From Galeruca laticollis (Eukaryota > Arthropoda > Insecta > Coleoptera > Chrysomelidae): DNA of 64,000 nucleotides. Position numbers and translations under genes: made by a program. The DNA is taken from positions 50,274,951 to 50,338,950 of the forward strand of contig OY998178.1 in NCBI GenBank assembly GCA_963921935.1. Reading direction: 5' to 3'. Below the pieces are notes generated by a model. The model did not search any database. It worked only from the letters and a program-made list of their open reading frames with translations, and was not told where the DNA came from. This document shows positions 1 to 10,020 of the stretch, one piece after another. Each line of letters begins with the position of its first letter. Position 1 is the first letter of the stretch.

Positions 1-86
1 GGACGTGGTACCATTGCTGCTTAGACTTCGTTTGCGACTCTTTTATCAATTATTCTGTTTTAATTATTAATTTAACTAACACGCTT

Positions 87-596
87 ATGTTGTTGTTGTA
101 TGCTGCTGTTGTCTTAGTATTATTATTATTATTGGTGTTATACGTTTTGTTAAGAGGTGTTAAAATGGATAAAAATATTAAAGTGTTTTGTGGTCAAAAG
201 GCTGTTGAAAAGATTCGCTCAATACCTATTGAATGTGATGATATGACTCTTTTTATTAATCAATGGACAAAAGATACTGGTATATTCTCTTTTATTTATT
301 ATCACGATGAAACACCTGTGTCGTTTATACTTTTTTCATCTAAGCTATATGACCCTTTGAATATACACAAAAAACCTAGAGCTCTAAATTTTATTTATAC
401 TCTACGAAATTTCCGTAGAGGCGGTTATGCGTCAAAATTAATAAAATTTTCCAAAGAACATGTGGAGTTTACAGCTTTTTGCGCTACGGGCATTTCTGAA
501 AATATTTTTAAAAAAAGCGGTTGTCAATACTATGGACTTTTCAACGGTCTACCTATGTATAGAAGTACACTCTTTGTTAATAAGCGTTGTTTTTAA
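87..596 (+). CDS. Membrane-anchored GNAT-like protein, uncharacterised
   Basis: Intact 169-residue ORF without introns. Residues 1-22 are almost all Leu/Val/Ala and form one membrane segment or signal anchor; a second Met at residue 27 (base 165) would give a soluble form. Residues about 105-116 read RNFRRGGYASKL, which fits the acetyl-CoA loop (R/Q-x-x-G-x-G/A) of GNAT acetyltransferases, and FKKSGC near residue 142 resembles the family's late F-x-x-x-G-F/C element. GNAT N-acetyltransferase is therefore the best guess; the substrate is unknown. It has the compact intronless look of a gene from a large insect DNA virus, so an endogenised viral gene is possible, but nothing adjacent confirms it. 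It could equally be a retrogene. Fold guess moderate, origin weak. Confidence 0.5.
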   Translation: MLLLYAAVVLVLLLLLVLYVLLRGVKMDKNIKVFCGQKAVEKIRSIPIECDDMTLFINQWTKDTGIFSFIYYHDETPVSFILFSSKLYDPLNIHKKPRALNFIYTLRNFRRGGYASKLIKFSKEHVEFTAFCATGISENIFKKSGCQYYGLFNGLPMYRSTLFVNKRCF

Positions 597-599
597 TTC

Positions 600-1000
600 T
601 ATTTCTAGTCATTTATGATTTGTAGTGCTAGTTTTCGTATGTTTCTATAAAATATCTTGTATGTTTTTTAAGTAATAGTTTAATTCGTTTAATATTTAAT
701 TGTTATATAAATATGTTTCCAGTTTTGATTTATGTAGTGATTCTATTATGTAACTAGCTGCTTTTGTAAACATATGTGTACTACTTTTATCGTTTTTTAA
801 GGAATCAGAATAAGTGTATCCTAATACTTTTTTGTGTTTTTTAATTCGTGTAACTATTTGTTTTTTTCAATTTACTTTTCATTTATGTTTTTGTTAAACT
901 GCTAGTTTACGCTTTTCGTATTTTACATCGATCGCTTCGTTGTTTACCTCTCTCTATATTTTCGAGTTGCTCGGTAACTACAGCGAATTTTGGTTATATG
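600..1000. other. AT-rich spacer, nothing recognised
   Basis: AT-rich DNA downstream of the GNAT-like ORF. No homologous coding segment, RNA gene or terminal repeat was seen. Confidence 0.5.
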
Positions 1001-1345
1001 TACATTAGTAATAAGTTTTTGTAAAATTATTTTAAATGCTTTTTATTTTCAAAGATTTGAACATTGTAGCATTATGTCGAATTATTCCCCAGACATATAG
1101 TATACTGTATGTATATTAGTAATGAGTTTTTATTTTCAAAGATATTATATTCTTGTAATAAGTTTTTTCAGAGATGTTTACATTGTAGTATTATGTCGAA
1201 TTATACACAGACATATGGTATGCTGTATGTATATTAGTAATAAGTTTTTATTTTCAAAGATATTATATTCTTGTAATAAGTTTTTTTCAAATATGTTTAC
1301 ATTGTAGTATTATGTCGAATTATACCCAAACATTTGTATATTTGT
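1001..1345. repeat. Three tandem copies of a ~118-bp repeat
   Basis: Three successive units begin near 1001, 1110 and 1228. Each starts with GTATATTAGTAATRAG and ends with CATTGTAGTATTATGTCGAATTA-type sequence before ACATATRGTATRCTG. Units 2 and 3 are nearly identical; unit 1 is diverged and slightly shorter. This is a short satellite or minisatellite array. Confidence 0.85.
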
Positions 1346-1539
1346 AATAAGTTTGTATTTAATAAATACTTGCTTTGGTTTTCAATTTTGAATATTTTAT
1401 AATAAAATATATTGCTTCTGACTTTGTTTTTTATTTTTTTGTGTTGAAAAGCGCTGAGGCTTGTGTTGACAAACGTTAAGGATTGCACGAAAACGGTGAG
1501 ATTATCGTGAATTGATGGTATTACCGATAGATGCCGTTT

Positions 1540-1870
1540 CTTCGTCGTTTGTCGTTCGTCTTTAGTCGTTTGTCGTAGTTGTAGTGGCTGTTCTTCGTAG
1601 TCGTAGTCGTTATCGCTGTCGTTGTAGTGGTCGTTCATCGTCGTAGCCGTTGTCGTAGTCGTTATCGTAGTCATTGTCTTTGTAGTAGTCGTTTTCGTTG
1701 TCATTGTAGTAGTCATTATCGTAGTCGTTGTCTTTGTCGTAGTAGTCGTTTTTCGTTGTCGTTTTCGTTGTCTTTGTAGTAGTCGTTTTCGTTGTCGTTT
1801 TCGTTGTCGTTGTCATTGTCATAGTCGTTATCGTTGTCGTTTTCGTTATCGTTATCGTGGTTTGTTCTAT
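1540..1870. repeat. Imperfect GTCGTT/GTAGTC triplet-rich tract
   Basis: About 330 bp of imperfect repeats of GTCGTT, GTAGTC and GTTATC with no stable longer period. Both strands stay open because of the triplet composition, giving artefactual Thr/Lys-rich or Asp/Tyr-rich readings that should not be called genes. Confidence 0.9.
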
Positions 1871-2072
1871 GTCAACCAATAACGGAGCGCCCTTATGACT
1901 TCGTTAACATCTTGTATACCGATCATCGTAGTAACATATTTATGACAACACCCTGTATATCGAACGTCGTTGTAGTGGTTTACCTGTTCTTCTCAATGGC
2001 GTTTATTCAACTTCAATCCGACCAATAATAGCAGAGGAGACTTTTGACAGATGACACTTTTGACAGATTACA

Positions 2073-2206
2073 CATCAGAGACGCCCCAGAGACACCCCAG
2101 AGACACCCCAGAGACATACCAGAGACACCCCAGAGGCACCCCAGAGGCATAGCAGAAATATACCAGAGCCATACCAGAGGCATAGCAGAGGTATAGCAGA
2201 GACGCA
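2073..2206. repeat. Minisatellite of CCCAGAGACA-type decamers
   Basis: Tandem array of about 10-bp units (CCCAGAGACA, grading to CCCAGAGGCA and then CATAGCAGAG variants). The gradient from one variant to another along the array is typical of a locally expanding minisatellite. It ends directly at the 92-bp tandem duplication. Confidence 0.85.
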
Positions 2207-2384
2207 TACGACAAGAAACATATGACAGACGACACAGAACACAAGATCAATTACACTTTTGACATATGACACATACGACACATTTGACGAACGACGCATA
2301 CGACAAGAAACATATGACAGACGACACAGAACACAAGATCAATTACACTTTTGACATATGACACATACGACACATTTGACGGAC
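2201..2384. repeat. 92-bp tandem duplication
   Basis: A 92-bp segment starting GACGCATACGACAAG at 2201 recurs at 2293 with essentially no change, and both copies end in CACATTTGACG. The near identity implies a recent duplication. The unit is rich in ACACATACGACA-like words, so it may itself have grown from a simpler repeat. Confidence 0.9.
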
Positions 2385-2529
2385 GTCATAGAACAAAAGA
2401 TGGATGCCCGTTGACTGATAACGCATACGACGGCGCGTGCGCACCCCTTTTTAGGTGGGGTTGCTATGTTAGGTTACCCCCCCTTCGAGGTTCCCTTGAT
2501 GACGTCATAAGTGTTACCTAGTGACCCTT

Positions 2530-2870
2530 TCTCTACTTTGAATATTCTCTAAAAATGCCAAGAATATCTTTATGCTTTTTGAAGTATACCTAGGAAGTGA
2601 AAATGGAGATATCCTGAATATTCAGAGAATATTCCAAAATGATATTCTTTTTCGTATTAATAATAAGCCAGGATTATTCTGAGAATATTTAGAAAAACAT
2701 GATCTAAGAATGTTCTTCAATGAATGTTACTAGAATATTCAATATATACTATGAATATTCGTGCTAGATTCATTTGGAATTTTGTAGAATTATTTCAAAT
2801 TGTATATTCAGGGTATAATCTTTGAATATTCAAAATATTGCAGGAATATCCTCAGAATGTTCAGATCCAT
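2530..2870. repeat. Cluster of GAATATTC palindromes
   Basis: Six exact GAATATTC palindromes and many one-base variants (AGAATATCC, GAATGTTC) lie within about 340 bp. A second, smaller cluster lies at 7870-8080. No coding potential. Confidence 0.75.
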
Positions 2871-2925
2871 ACATTTAATGGAGGGTAGGAGAGGGTTAGT
2901 ACCACGATATAAACACACAGAGATA

Positions 2926-2983
2926 GGATGTTGCGCATGAGTGGGCGGTCCTTAATATAACGTGTGACGTCACTCAAGACCTA
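2926..2983. repeat. Left arm of a degenerate inverted repeat around the THAP gene
   Basis: The inner 18 bases (TGACGTCACTCAAGACCT at 2965) match the reverse complement of 5036-5053 at 17 positions. The outer part is only loosely similar but starts with GGATG on both sides. Both arms are CpG-rich islands in AT-rich DNA, so they could be the decayed ends of a ~2.2-kb element that carried the THAP gene. Confidence 0.45.
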
Positions 2984-3112
2984 AAGTGGTTGTTTGTCTG
3001 TGTTATTTCTCAAGAGTACTCGTGTTTTTAATTATTTTTAGTGAACCCTGCTCAGTTTAAAGACCTTTTGGTGTATTTCGTGGACATTTATGAACGATAA
3101 AAACTTTTAAAA

Positions 3113-3780
3113 ATGCGTTGTTCTGTGTTTGGGTGTAATTCGCATAAGAATTCGAAAAAGAATCCATTCCCAGACGTAAAATTTTTTAGTATCCCAAAAG
3201 AACCCGTTTTACAGAAAAAGTGGCTGCATCTCACTAAGAGAAAAGACAAGGTCAATCTCAAATATGCTGTTGTTTGTTCTAAACACATTTGTGATAGTGA
3301 TTATAAGGGGAATTTGAAACACACCCCTTTATACTACATCCCTAAAAATTATAGAGGACTAAAAGTTGATGCAATTCCATCCCAAAATGTGTACGACGCC
3401 CCTGCTGCTTTCAGTGACTCCGTTTCAGTTACCATCAAAGTCCGGTGAAAAGAGAAAACTGGTGTACAAAAAAAAGGGAAAGGGCTCAACTAGTTAAACA
3501 AATTTTAGATACTACAGAAACGTAAGTATATTAACATTATAGGTACAAATAGTGATTTAATAACCTTTATAGACTTTTCTAGAAAAAAGAAAATTCTGTA
3601 ACCAATATTGGCGATGGCAGGAATGATAATACTGTTACTGATAAAAATCTAGATCATATTTTGGTGATGGAATTGAATGTAAATGGTACTACTACTTAGT
3701 GTGCATAAATATGGAATTTGAAAGATATTGACAACAGTATTATAATATGTTTACATGAAAATAAAGTGCAAAAAGTACCT
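3113..3780 (+). pseudogene. THAP-domain zinc-finger gene remnant
   Basis: The reading frame 3113-3448 gives a THAP DNA-binding domain: start MRCSVFGC, a Trp at about residue 42 (KKWLHL), the Cys-x2-His pair in VVCSKHIC, and a late AIPS box in place of AVPTIF. These are the C2CH zinc ligands and core residues of THAP. The frame stops at 3446-3448, but a neighbouring frame continues as a charged RERAQLVKQILDTTE segment up to a GT donor near 3529 (GTAAGTAT), suggesting one frameshift. A possible second exon after TTTTCTAG near 3583 ends at 3699, and an AATAAA lies near 3761. THAP domains occur in host regulators and in P-element-type transposases; the inverted repeats at 2926 and 5034 favour a mobile origin. 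Confidence 0.6.
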
Positions 3781-3810
3781 AAATACGGAATTCTACAAAT
3801 ATTAACTAAC

Positions 3811-4179
3811 GTGTTTTAAATGAAACTCCCTGTTTCTAGCTTATTCCACAATATAATGAAAATTGTTGAAATTTCTAAAAAATTGACAATTGTTTCGATA
3901 AATCAGTATCATCGTCAAGATGACAGAAGTTATATTTCATTTGATGCCTACCTGATGTTTAGTAGTTATTTTTGGCTAGACCAAGAAGTGACCTAACTTG
4001 TGATTGACTTAATATATGTTAATAGAAAAAAGAAGAAGATGTGATATTACAAATATTGAAGCTTAGATATTATTAGCCCTATGGTGATATCCTGGATATC
4101 ATTTTTCCAATTAAGATCAGTATAACTGTGCAATGATATAGAAAACCAGGGAAACTATATCTGCTGATCTTTACAATTA
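3811..4179 (-). mobile_element. 3' tail of Penelope-like element, copy 1
   Basis: Noncoding tail following the GIY-YIG fragment on the minus strand. The same tail occurs at 9655-10020, 18291-18605 and 36160-36330 on the plus strand; all copies end in TTTCATTTAWAACA. Shared landmarks include a GATATCCTGGATATC palindrome and CTAGCCAAAAATAATT. Confidence 0.8.
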
Positions 4180-4535
4180 TCACTTAAGAAGACAGTTTAT
4201 TAGTGGAGAACTCCCTAGATTTCTCTGTTCATTGACAACTTCATATTGTGGGTTTCTTAAATGTCTTCTAATTTCAAATTCTTCAAGATAATCCGGTTCT
4301 TGTTTCTTTTCACAAATATGCAGCACTTCTAGTTCTGTGTTAGGTGTCAATGAATGATTGGTGTCAAGTAGATGTTTTGCGTAGTGGGATTTATCTGGTT
4401 GTTTCAATCTGTATGCTCGTAAGTGTTCACTGTATCGGATTTCAAAATTTCTAAGGGTCTGACCCAAATAGACAGCATTACATTCTGGACATTTGAGTTT
4501 ATATATTACCTGATTTCTTTAATGGTGGTATTTAG
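4180..4535 (-). pseudogene. Penelope-like element GIY-YIG endonuclease fragment, copy 1
   Basis: The minus-strand frame shows the C-terminal GIY-YIG nuclease of a Penelope-like retroelement: a KCPECNAVYLGQT core (degenerate GIY/YIG with CxxC before it), the catalytic Arg in FEIRYSEHLRAY, an AKHLLDTNH block and an acidic LEEFEIRRHL block. An in-frame TAA just upstream and the absence of RT sequence mark it as a 5'-truncated fragment. It runs directly into the tail at 3811-4179. Confidence 0.85.
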
Positions 4536-5033
4536 AATGGTTGATATCTATTTGGTCGTTAAGAAGATTACCTGAATATTTTTTTCAGTAATATGTAGAA
4601 AAATAATTGTGATCTTGAACTCTCTTATTTACTATTTCGAAACTGTTTAAATGGAAAAATATTCCTATATAAAAGCTGCATAAATAAAAGTCCAATTTTT
4701 ATAAAATGTATTCGAGTTTTCATTTATTCTGGCATTCCCCTCCTAGACTACATGTTGAAGTAAATTTTGTGCTCTACAAATTAGTTCCTTCCCCAGTTTA
4801 CTCTATATTGAACCGTTTTCATGAAAATCGCGTTTTAATACTTCGAAGAGAAATTTCACAGTAAGAAAGAATATGTTTGAGTGATAAGTATTAAAAATTT
4901 CAAATCTTTTATGTCTTTAGGAGATAGAGCAACTCATTTATAACATATTTTGTCTCAACAGTTTTTTTGTAACTAATTAAATAATCGCGTACATAAAGAA
5001 AAACATACAAAACTGCTATCTCAACAATACAAA

Positions 5034-5091
5034 TAAGGTCGTGAGTGACGTCATGCGCACGACGTACGGAAAATGAGACGCGGGAGCATCC
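5034..5091. repeat. Right arm of the inverted repeat around the THAP gene
   Basis: Contains TGAGTGACGTCA, inverted relative to 2965, inside a CpG-rich patch. See the left arm at 2926. Confidence 0.45.
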
Positions 5092-5387
5092 GGCCCTAGT
5101 TAGTACATAGGATGCATGTTAATGCAATTTCTCAAATTTCTGTAAATTAGTAAACTTTCATAGCCTGATGGGATTCTCTACTTGACCATTCAGTGGATGG
5201 TGGCTTCTAAAGTGAATAAAGCGGCACAGGCACAAATTCGATTCAGAACATGGGGCCAATAACATTAGTGCTTAATTCTGGTTACACCCAAGAAAAAAAT
5301 ATATTTCAACTACCTAAGCATAATAAAATAAAATTCACTATAAAATGGTCCAAATTTTTATTAGACAAACTTAAACTTTATAACTCT

Positions 5388-6020
5388 ATGAACTTTAAAA
5401 ATTTATAAATATTTAACTATAATATCGAGTGTTCGACAAAGTTCTCGCTCATGTTGGCTTTGGATTCTTAACTGTCCGGATAATATACATAACTGATGTG
5501 TAACTGAAAAACGTCGTTTCTGTTGACATATTTTGCAATCAGTCAGATGTATCAATTTTACCCGACAGTTTCAGCTGTTCGGGTAAGGTGGTGTTAAACG
5601 CTGGCAGTGTGTGGAGCTTATAATCTTGCGTTTTATAGTTTTTATGTCAATACGACAGCGCTTCACAAATTATATAAAGCAAGAATCTACTTGTTGAACA
5701 TCATTTTCGTAAAATAAATCATTTATAGATACTTACATTCTTTTGTGAGGAATGAAAAAATAAAGGGAAAACAAAATTGACAAATACTTGTTTTTATCAA
5801 AAAATATAGGGTTAATCTTTTAAAATTTATAAATATTTATAGGGCCCACACACTGCGAACTTTTAGCATACGTTTTACCCACATGGGTAAAACTGTCCGG
5901 TTGAGGTTACATAACTTAGGTATAACTGGAAAACATCGTCATTGTTGACGTTTTTCAATCAGATATATCAATTTTACCCGTTCTAGTAAGGCGGCGATAA
6001 AAGCTGGCAGCGTATTCATG
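5388..6020. repeat. Direct repeat, two copies about 420 bp apart
   Basis: Segment 5388-5620 recurs in diverged form at 5810-6020. Shared blocks, in order: AATTTATAAATATTTA, ACTGTCCGG, ATAACT plus AAAACRTCGT, TGTTGAC, ATATATCAATTTTACCCG and GCTGGCAGYGT. No coding frame. Possibly a noncoding element such as an LTR or MITE, or satellite monomers. Confidence 0.7.
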
Positions 6021-7870
6021 AACTTGCTTCATATCGTCACAGTCACTAGAATGTATTGGGACGGCCTGTAATAGTGTGATATCTGAAATTATAAAAGTAA
6101 TTGTAGTAATCATTTGTAGAAATTTTACAAATATAAGTATAAAGTTCTTACCAGCCTCGAGTTCTTGAGATAATTTACTTGTTTAAATGAATGTGGACTT
6201 AGTTTAATCAACAGATATAAATATTGTAGTTTTTTTGTTTTCATTATCTTAGCACCAGAATATTCCCTAACACAAATTCCAAGAAAGTATTAATCCCGTC
6301 ATGAAGTATTAACTAATCATGCGGCCAGATGACAAAAAATAAATACCAATAACAGCTGATTATAATGTCTACTTAAATTCAATATTTACCAGACTGAATA
6401 ACTATTTTTGTTGGTGGATCATTCAATAAAATATGACCTCTGCGTTTTAACCATGGAAATAGGGTAGGCACAGCTAGCTGAAACAAATACTTGGGATATC
6501 CTCATTTGGAAACAAATTTTTCTCGCAAGTGAAGTTCACCCAACCTATAATTATTTTGTAAAGCATCTGTAGTCTTTCCAAACAAATCTGCACAGCTACA
6601 ATCTTCCAATTATAAGTGTGCCCTAAAAAGTAAATAAATGTAGGTTTATTTTTATATTTTCACATGTCTATAAAATAAATCAACTACTAATTTATATTCA
6701 ATATTATGTATTATTATTCAACATATTTTTTGCTGAACAGGGCTCGTCAGAAGAAAGCTTATTGTAATACATATTATTATTTCTTCTGTTATTAAAGGTA
6801 GACGGACAGATCAATGTTAAAAACCAAAAACATAAAATTACACAACTCACAATGCATAGGTACATGTAAAGTAAAATGTGAAATATTAAAAAAGTAGTAT
6901 ATAACTATAATATATTGCATATAGAAATAATTTCTCTTACCTCACAGGGTCTTTGGGAAATCCAAACAAAATTAGTCCTTCTCCTGTTCTTGAATGACAT
7001 CCACGAACTGCTCAAGTTATTCATCCCAAACAAATATAATAGTTTCTCACTAAGAGTTCCACTAGTCATGATGTTATTCAAAACAAAATCAAAATAAGCT
7101 TTAATAAAAGCGTATGCTTGTTTAACAACGAAGAATATTTTTGGTTACCATGAAATATAAAATTGACATATAACTTTTTTGAAACATGGCGTCTATCACA
7201 CGTTACACCTGCCCATTCAGAAAATGAATTGTCTAATAGTTTCACCAGTTTGTGTTGGTGTATTCTTTGCTAAATGTTAAAATGGCGGATATTTTATTTT
7301 TAAAATATTTAAGCTTTGGGTGGATGTCAATCCACTCCAGTTCAAAAAATGATATTAGATAAAATGGAAGAGAAACGAACCTATTGTCACTTGACATTGA
7401 GCCTGCCAAGCTTAAGCTCATCACAGACACATGATATAAGAAATTAACCAATAAACGTGTGTATAGAGGACGCCAGTTGCATTTTAATTGGCTGGCCGCT
7501 TTTTGTTGACGCGATTGGGTACCTGTCTTAATGTTATAATTATGATTTATATCTTTGTTATCTTTTTATCACACGACGATATGACGAATAAAATTATATC
7601 CACACCGTATCAACAGTTTATGTAGTGTTCATATCGAGCATATTTTTATATTTTTTTCTCATCTCATAATCTTTATGTGAACTTCAATGAGTTTAATACA
7701 TGGTTAATAGTTTATTATTTGATATATTATATTTATTATTTTTATGAAGGTTATTTTAACTATTTACACCTATGTAGGGTTTAATATCCGGATAAATGTT
7801 TGAACTATAACTTTCGTCCCTTGTGAAAAATAATATCAATTTTCTTTGATTAAGAGTAAATATGCTTAAA
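6021..7870. other. AT-rich DNA without recognised genes
   Basis: Only short chance ORFs with no family motifs. No terminal repeats or RNA genes recognised. Confidence 0.5.
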
Positions 7871-8080
7871 AGAACATGCTAGGAATATTCAGTTTGGTAA
7901 TAATCTGAAATGAATATTTTAAGAATATTCAATTTGATAATATTCTAAAATGAATATTTTAAGAATACTCATCAGACTTGTTCTGTGAATATCCACTATG
8001 GAATATTGATGGAATACTCAAAAATAATATTAATATTATTATAATATTCTTGGATTATTTGGAATATTATCATACTTTTG
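7870..8080. repeat. Second GAATATTC cluster
   Basis: Repeated units of the type TGAATATTTTAAGAATATTCAATTT-like sequence (two near-copies about 60 bp apart, at 7910 and 7955), related in composition to the cluster at 2530-2870. Confidence 0.65.
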
Positions 8081-9190
8081 TGTATTTAAAGATTATATGC
8101 ATATCCCATGATGTTTGGTCGAATGCATCAGCCTGTCAATTATAGCGTCTCGAATAAATTTTAATGATGGTTTCTGCTCATTAATAGCCGTCACACGATT
8201 TTGTCAGAAAACTATAGCAATTTCTTTTTCTGGCTAGGACAAATAAGCAGAGCAATAATATTTCTTTAATGCAAACTAATGAGAACGAAAAGGAATAAAA
8301 ACAAGAAAGTGAAGAAACATAAACAGTGATTCTCCAAGGATAAAAAACTTAATAGCTCGCCATTGAACCTTAACGTCTACAAGGAGAGAAAAAAGCACAA
8401 GAGTGTCAACATGCAAACCGTACTCATGGGAACTGCACTTAGTATTCTTACATTCAATTGTCAAGGTCGGTAATGGTCAGAAGAGTTCTAATCACGACTT
8501 TACCCTATTTAGATCAATCTTAGACCGTGACGACGTGCAGCTTCCATACACACGACCATCTATGACTTTATCATGATACGAGTATAATTATAGAAGGTTA
8601 TCATTTACAGATAACATCTATGTGATTGTCGAAAATCTTAGTTTCAGTGGTCGCGAAAGTATATGTTGATAAGTTTTATCTCCACGTTTTATTCAGTGAA
8701 ATGTTGATTTATTTAACAGTGTTTTTTAGTTTGCAGGAATCTACATGTTTAGATGTTAATCAAATATTATTTTGGTTTCGAAAATTTTACTAATAGTATC
8801 AATCAACAAAATATATTGCTCGCTAAAATATACATTTAGTTGGTATAAGTGTGAAGAGAAGCAGTTAACTGAAGTTATTAACTACTAGTATTTAACTTGA
8901 TTCTTGGGTAACATAAAAAAATTATCCTTTCATCTAGTTACATTCATTATAAAAAAATTAAATTATTATTTCGATGTAAGAATCAAGAAAATTTTAATAC
9001 TGAAACTCCTAAAATATTCAAGTAAGTTTTTAGAAATTTGGCTTTTGTTAAATTTTTGAATAATGCAATCATATTCATGAATAAAAAAATAATTAATATA
9101 ATACTATCATGTATTTAATATAAGTATGTAATAACAATTTCATGTACGTTTTTCATAAGGATGGAAATTGTTATAAAGAAAGATATATTG
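8081..9190. other. AT-rich DNA without recognised genes
   Basis: No protein family, RNA gene or repeat boundary recognised on either strand. Confidence 0.5.
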
Positions 9191-9195
9191 TATAA

Positions 9196-9216
9196 TAAAA
9201 TCGCAATCGGTGCGGA
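9196..9216. repeat. Inverted repeat arm, pair with 10418
   Basis: The 21-bp arm contains AATCGCAATCGGTG and is matched in inverted orientation at 10418-10438 with one mismatch. It could be the inner part of the TIRs of a ~1.2-kb element carrying the HTH fragment. Confidence 0.55.
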
Positions 9217-9239
9217 TTAATAAAACTGTCGGAACATGT

Positions 9240-9520
9240 CATTTCAGGCGTGGGTACCTATTATTATTTCTAAGGTATAGAAATGTTTACAATTACTTAA
9301 GAACTGAAAATCCTTCAGGTTCAGTTGATGACATTGTTGCAAAGACAAGTAATATGACAGGCGTAAGCAAATCAACAATATACAAAATTGAAGTGAAGTG
9401 AAAAGAGGAGTCATTAAATCCGGAAAGAAAAATGCAGGCGGTAAAAAGAAAGTTGAATTCACAGAAGAAATTAAAAACGCCATAAGAAGACAAGTGCGCG
9501 AATTTTATTTTAGGAAAGAC
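9240..9520 (+). pseudogene. Transposase N-terminal HTH fragment, copy 1
   Basis: One frame reads RNVYNYLRTENPSGSVDDI, then TGVSKSTIYKI, a helix-turn-helix. After a +1 shift near 9398 the neighbouring frame continues as a basic GKKNAGGKKKVEFTEEIK linker and AIRRQVREFY. This order (HTH, basic linker, IRR-x5-FY block) is the N-terminus of a group of insect DDE transposon proteins. The catalytic domain is missing: PLE sequence starts abruptly at about 9521. A related fragment lies at 29010-29356. Confidence 0.65.
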
Positions 9521-10020
9521 TACATATTTGTGATAAGAAACAAGAACTGGATTTCCTTGAAGAATTGGAAATTAGAAGACACTTAAGAAACTCGCAATAT
9601 GAAGTCGTCAATGAACAGATAAATCTAGGATTTCTCCACTTTAAACTGTCTTCTTAAGTGATAATTGTAAAGATCAGCATATATAGTTTTCCTGGTTTTC
9701 TATATCATTGCACAGTTATACTGATCCGCAATGGGAAAAATGATATCCAGGATATCCCCATAGGGCTTATATATCTAAGCTTTAATATTTGTAATAGCAT
9801 GTCCACTTTTTTCTATTAACCTATATTAAGTCAACCACTAGGTAGGTCACTTTTTGGTCTAGCCAAAAATAATTGAACATCAGGTAGGCATCAAATGAAA
9901 TGTAACTTCTGTCGATGATATTTAGGTAATATCGAAACAATTGTCAATTTTTTCGAGTTTTCAACATTTTTTCAATATATTGTGGAGTTATCTAGAAACA
10001 GTAAGTTTCATTTAAAACAC
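9521..10020 (+). mobile_element. Penelope-like element 3' end, copy 2
   Basis: Starts inside the GIY-YIG domain (CDKKQELDFLEELEIRRHLR, then NSQYEVVNEQ), is nearly colinear with copy 1 in inverted orientation, and continues through the shared tail to TTTCATTTAAAACA. Strongly 5'-truncated. Confidence 0.85.

Noticed and set aside
1297..1879. Thr/Met/Lys-rich and Asp/Tyr-rich open frames on the minus strand
   Set aside because: They arise from the imperfect GTCGTT/GTAGTC triplet repeats and have no domain content.
2013..2299. Overlapping Leu/Cys/Gly-rich frames on the minus strand
   Set aside because: Products of the CCCAGAGACA minisatellite read in three frames.
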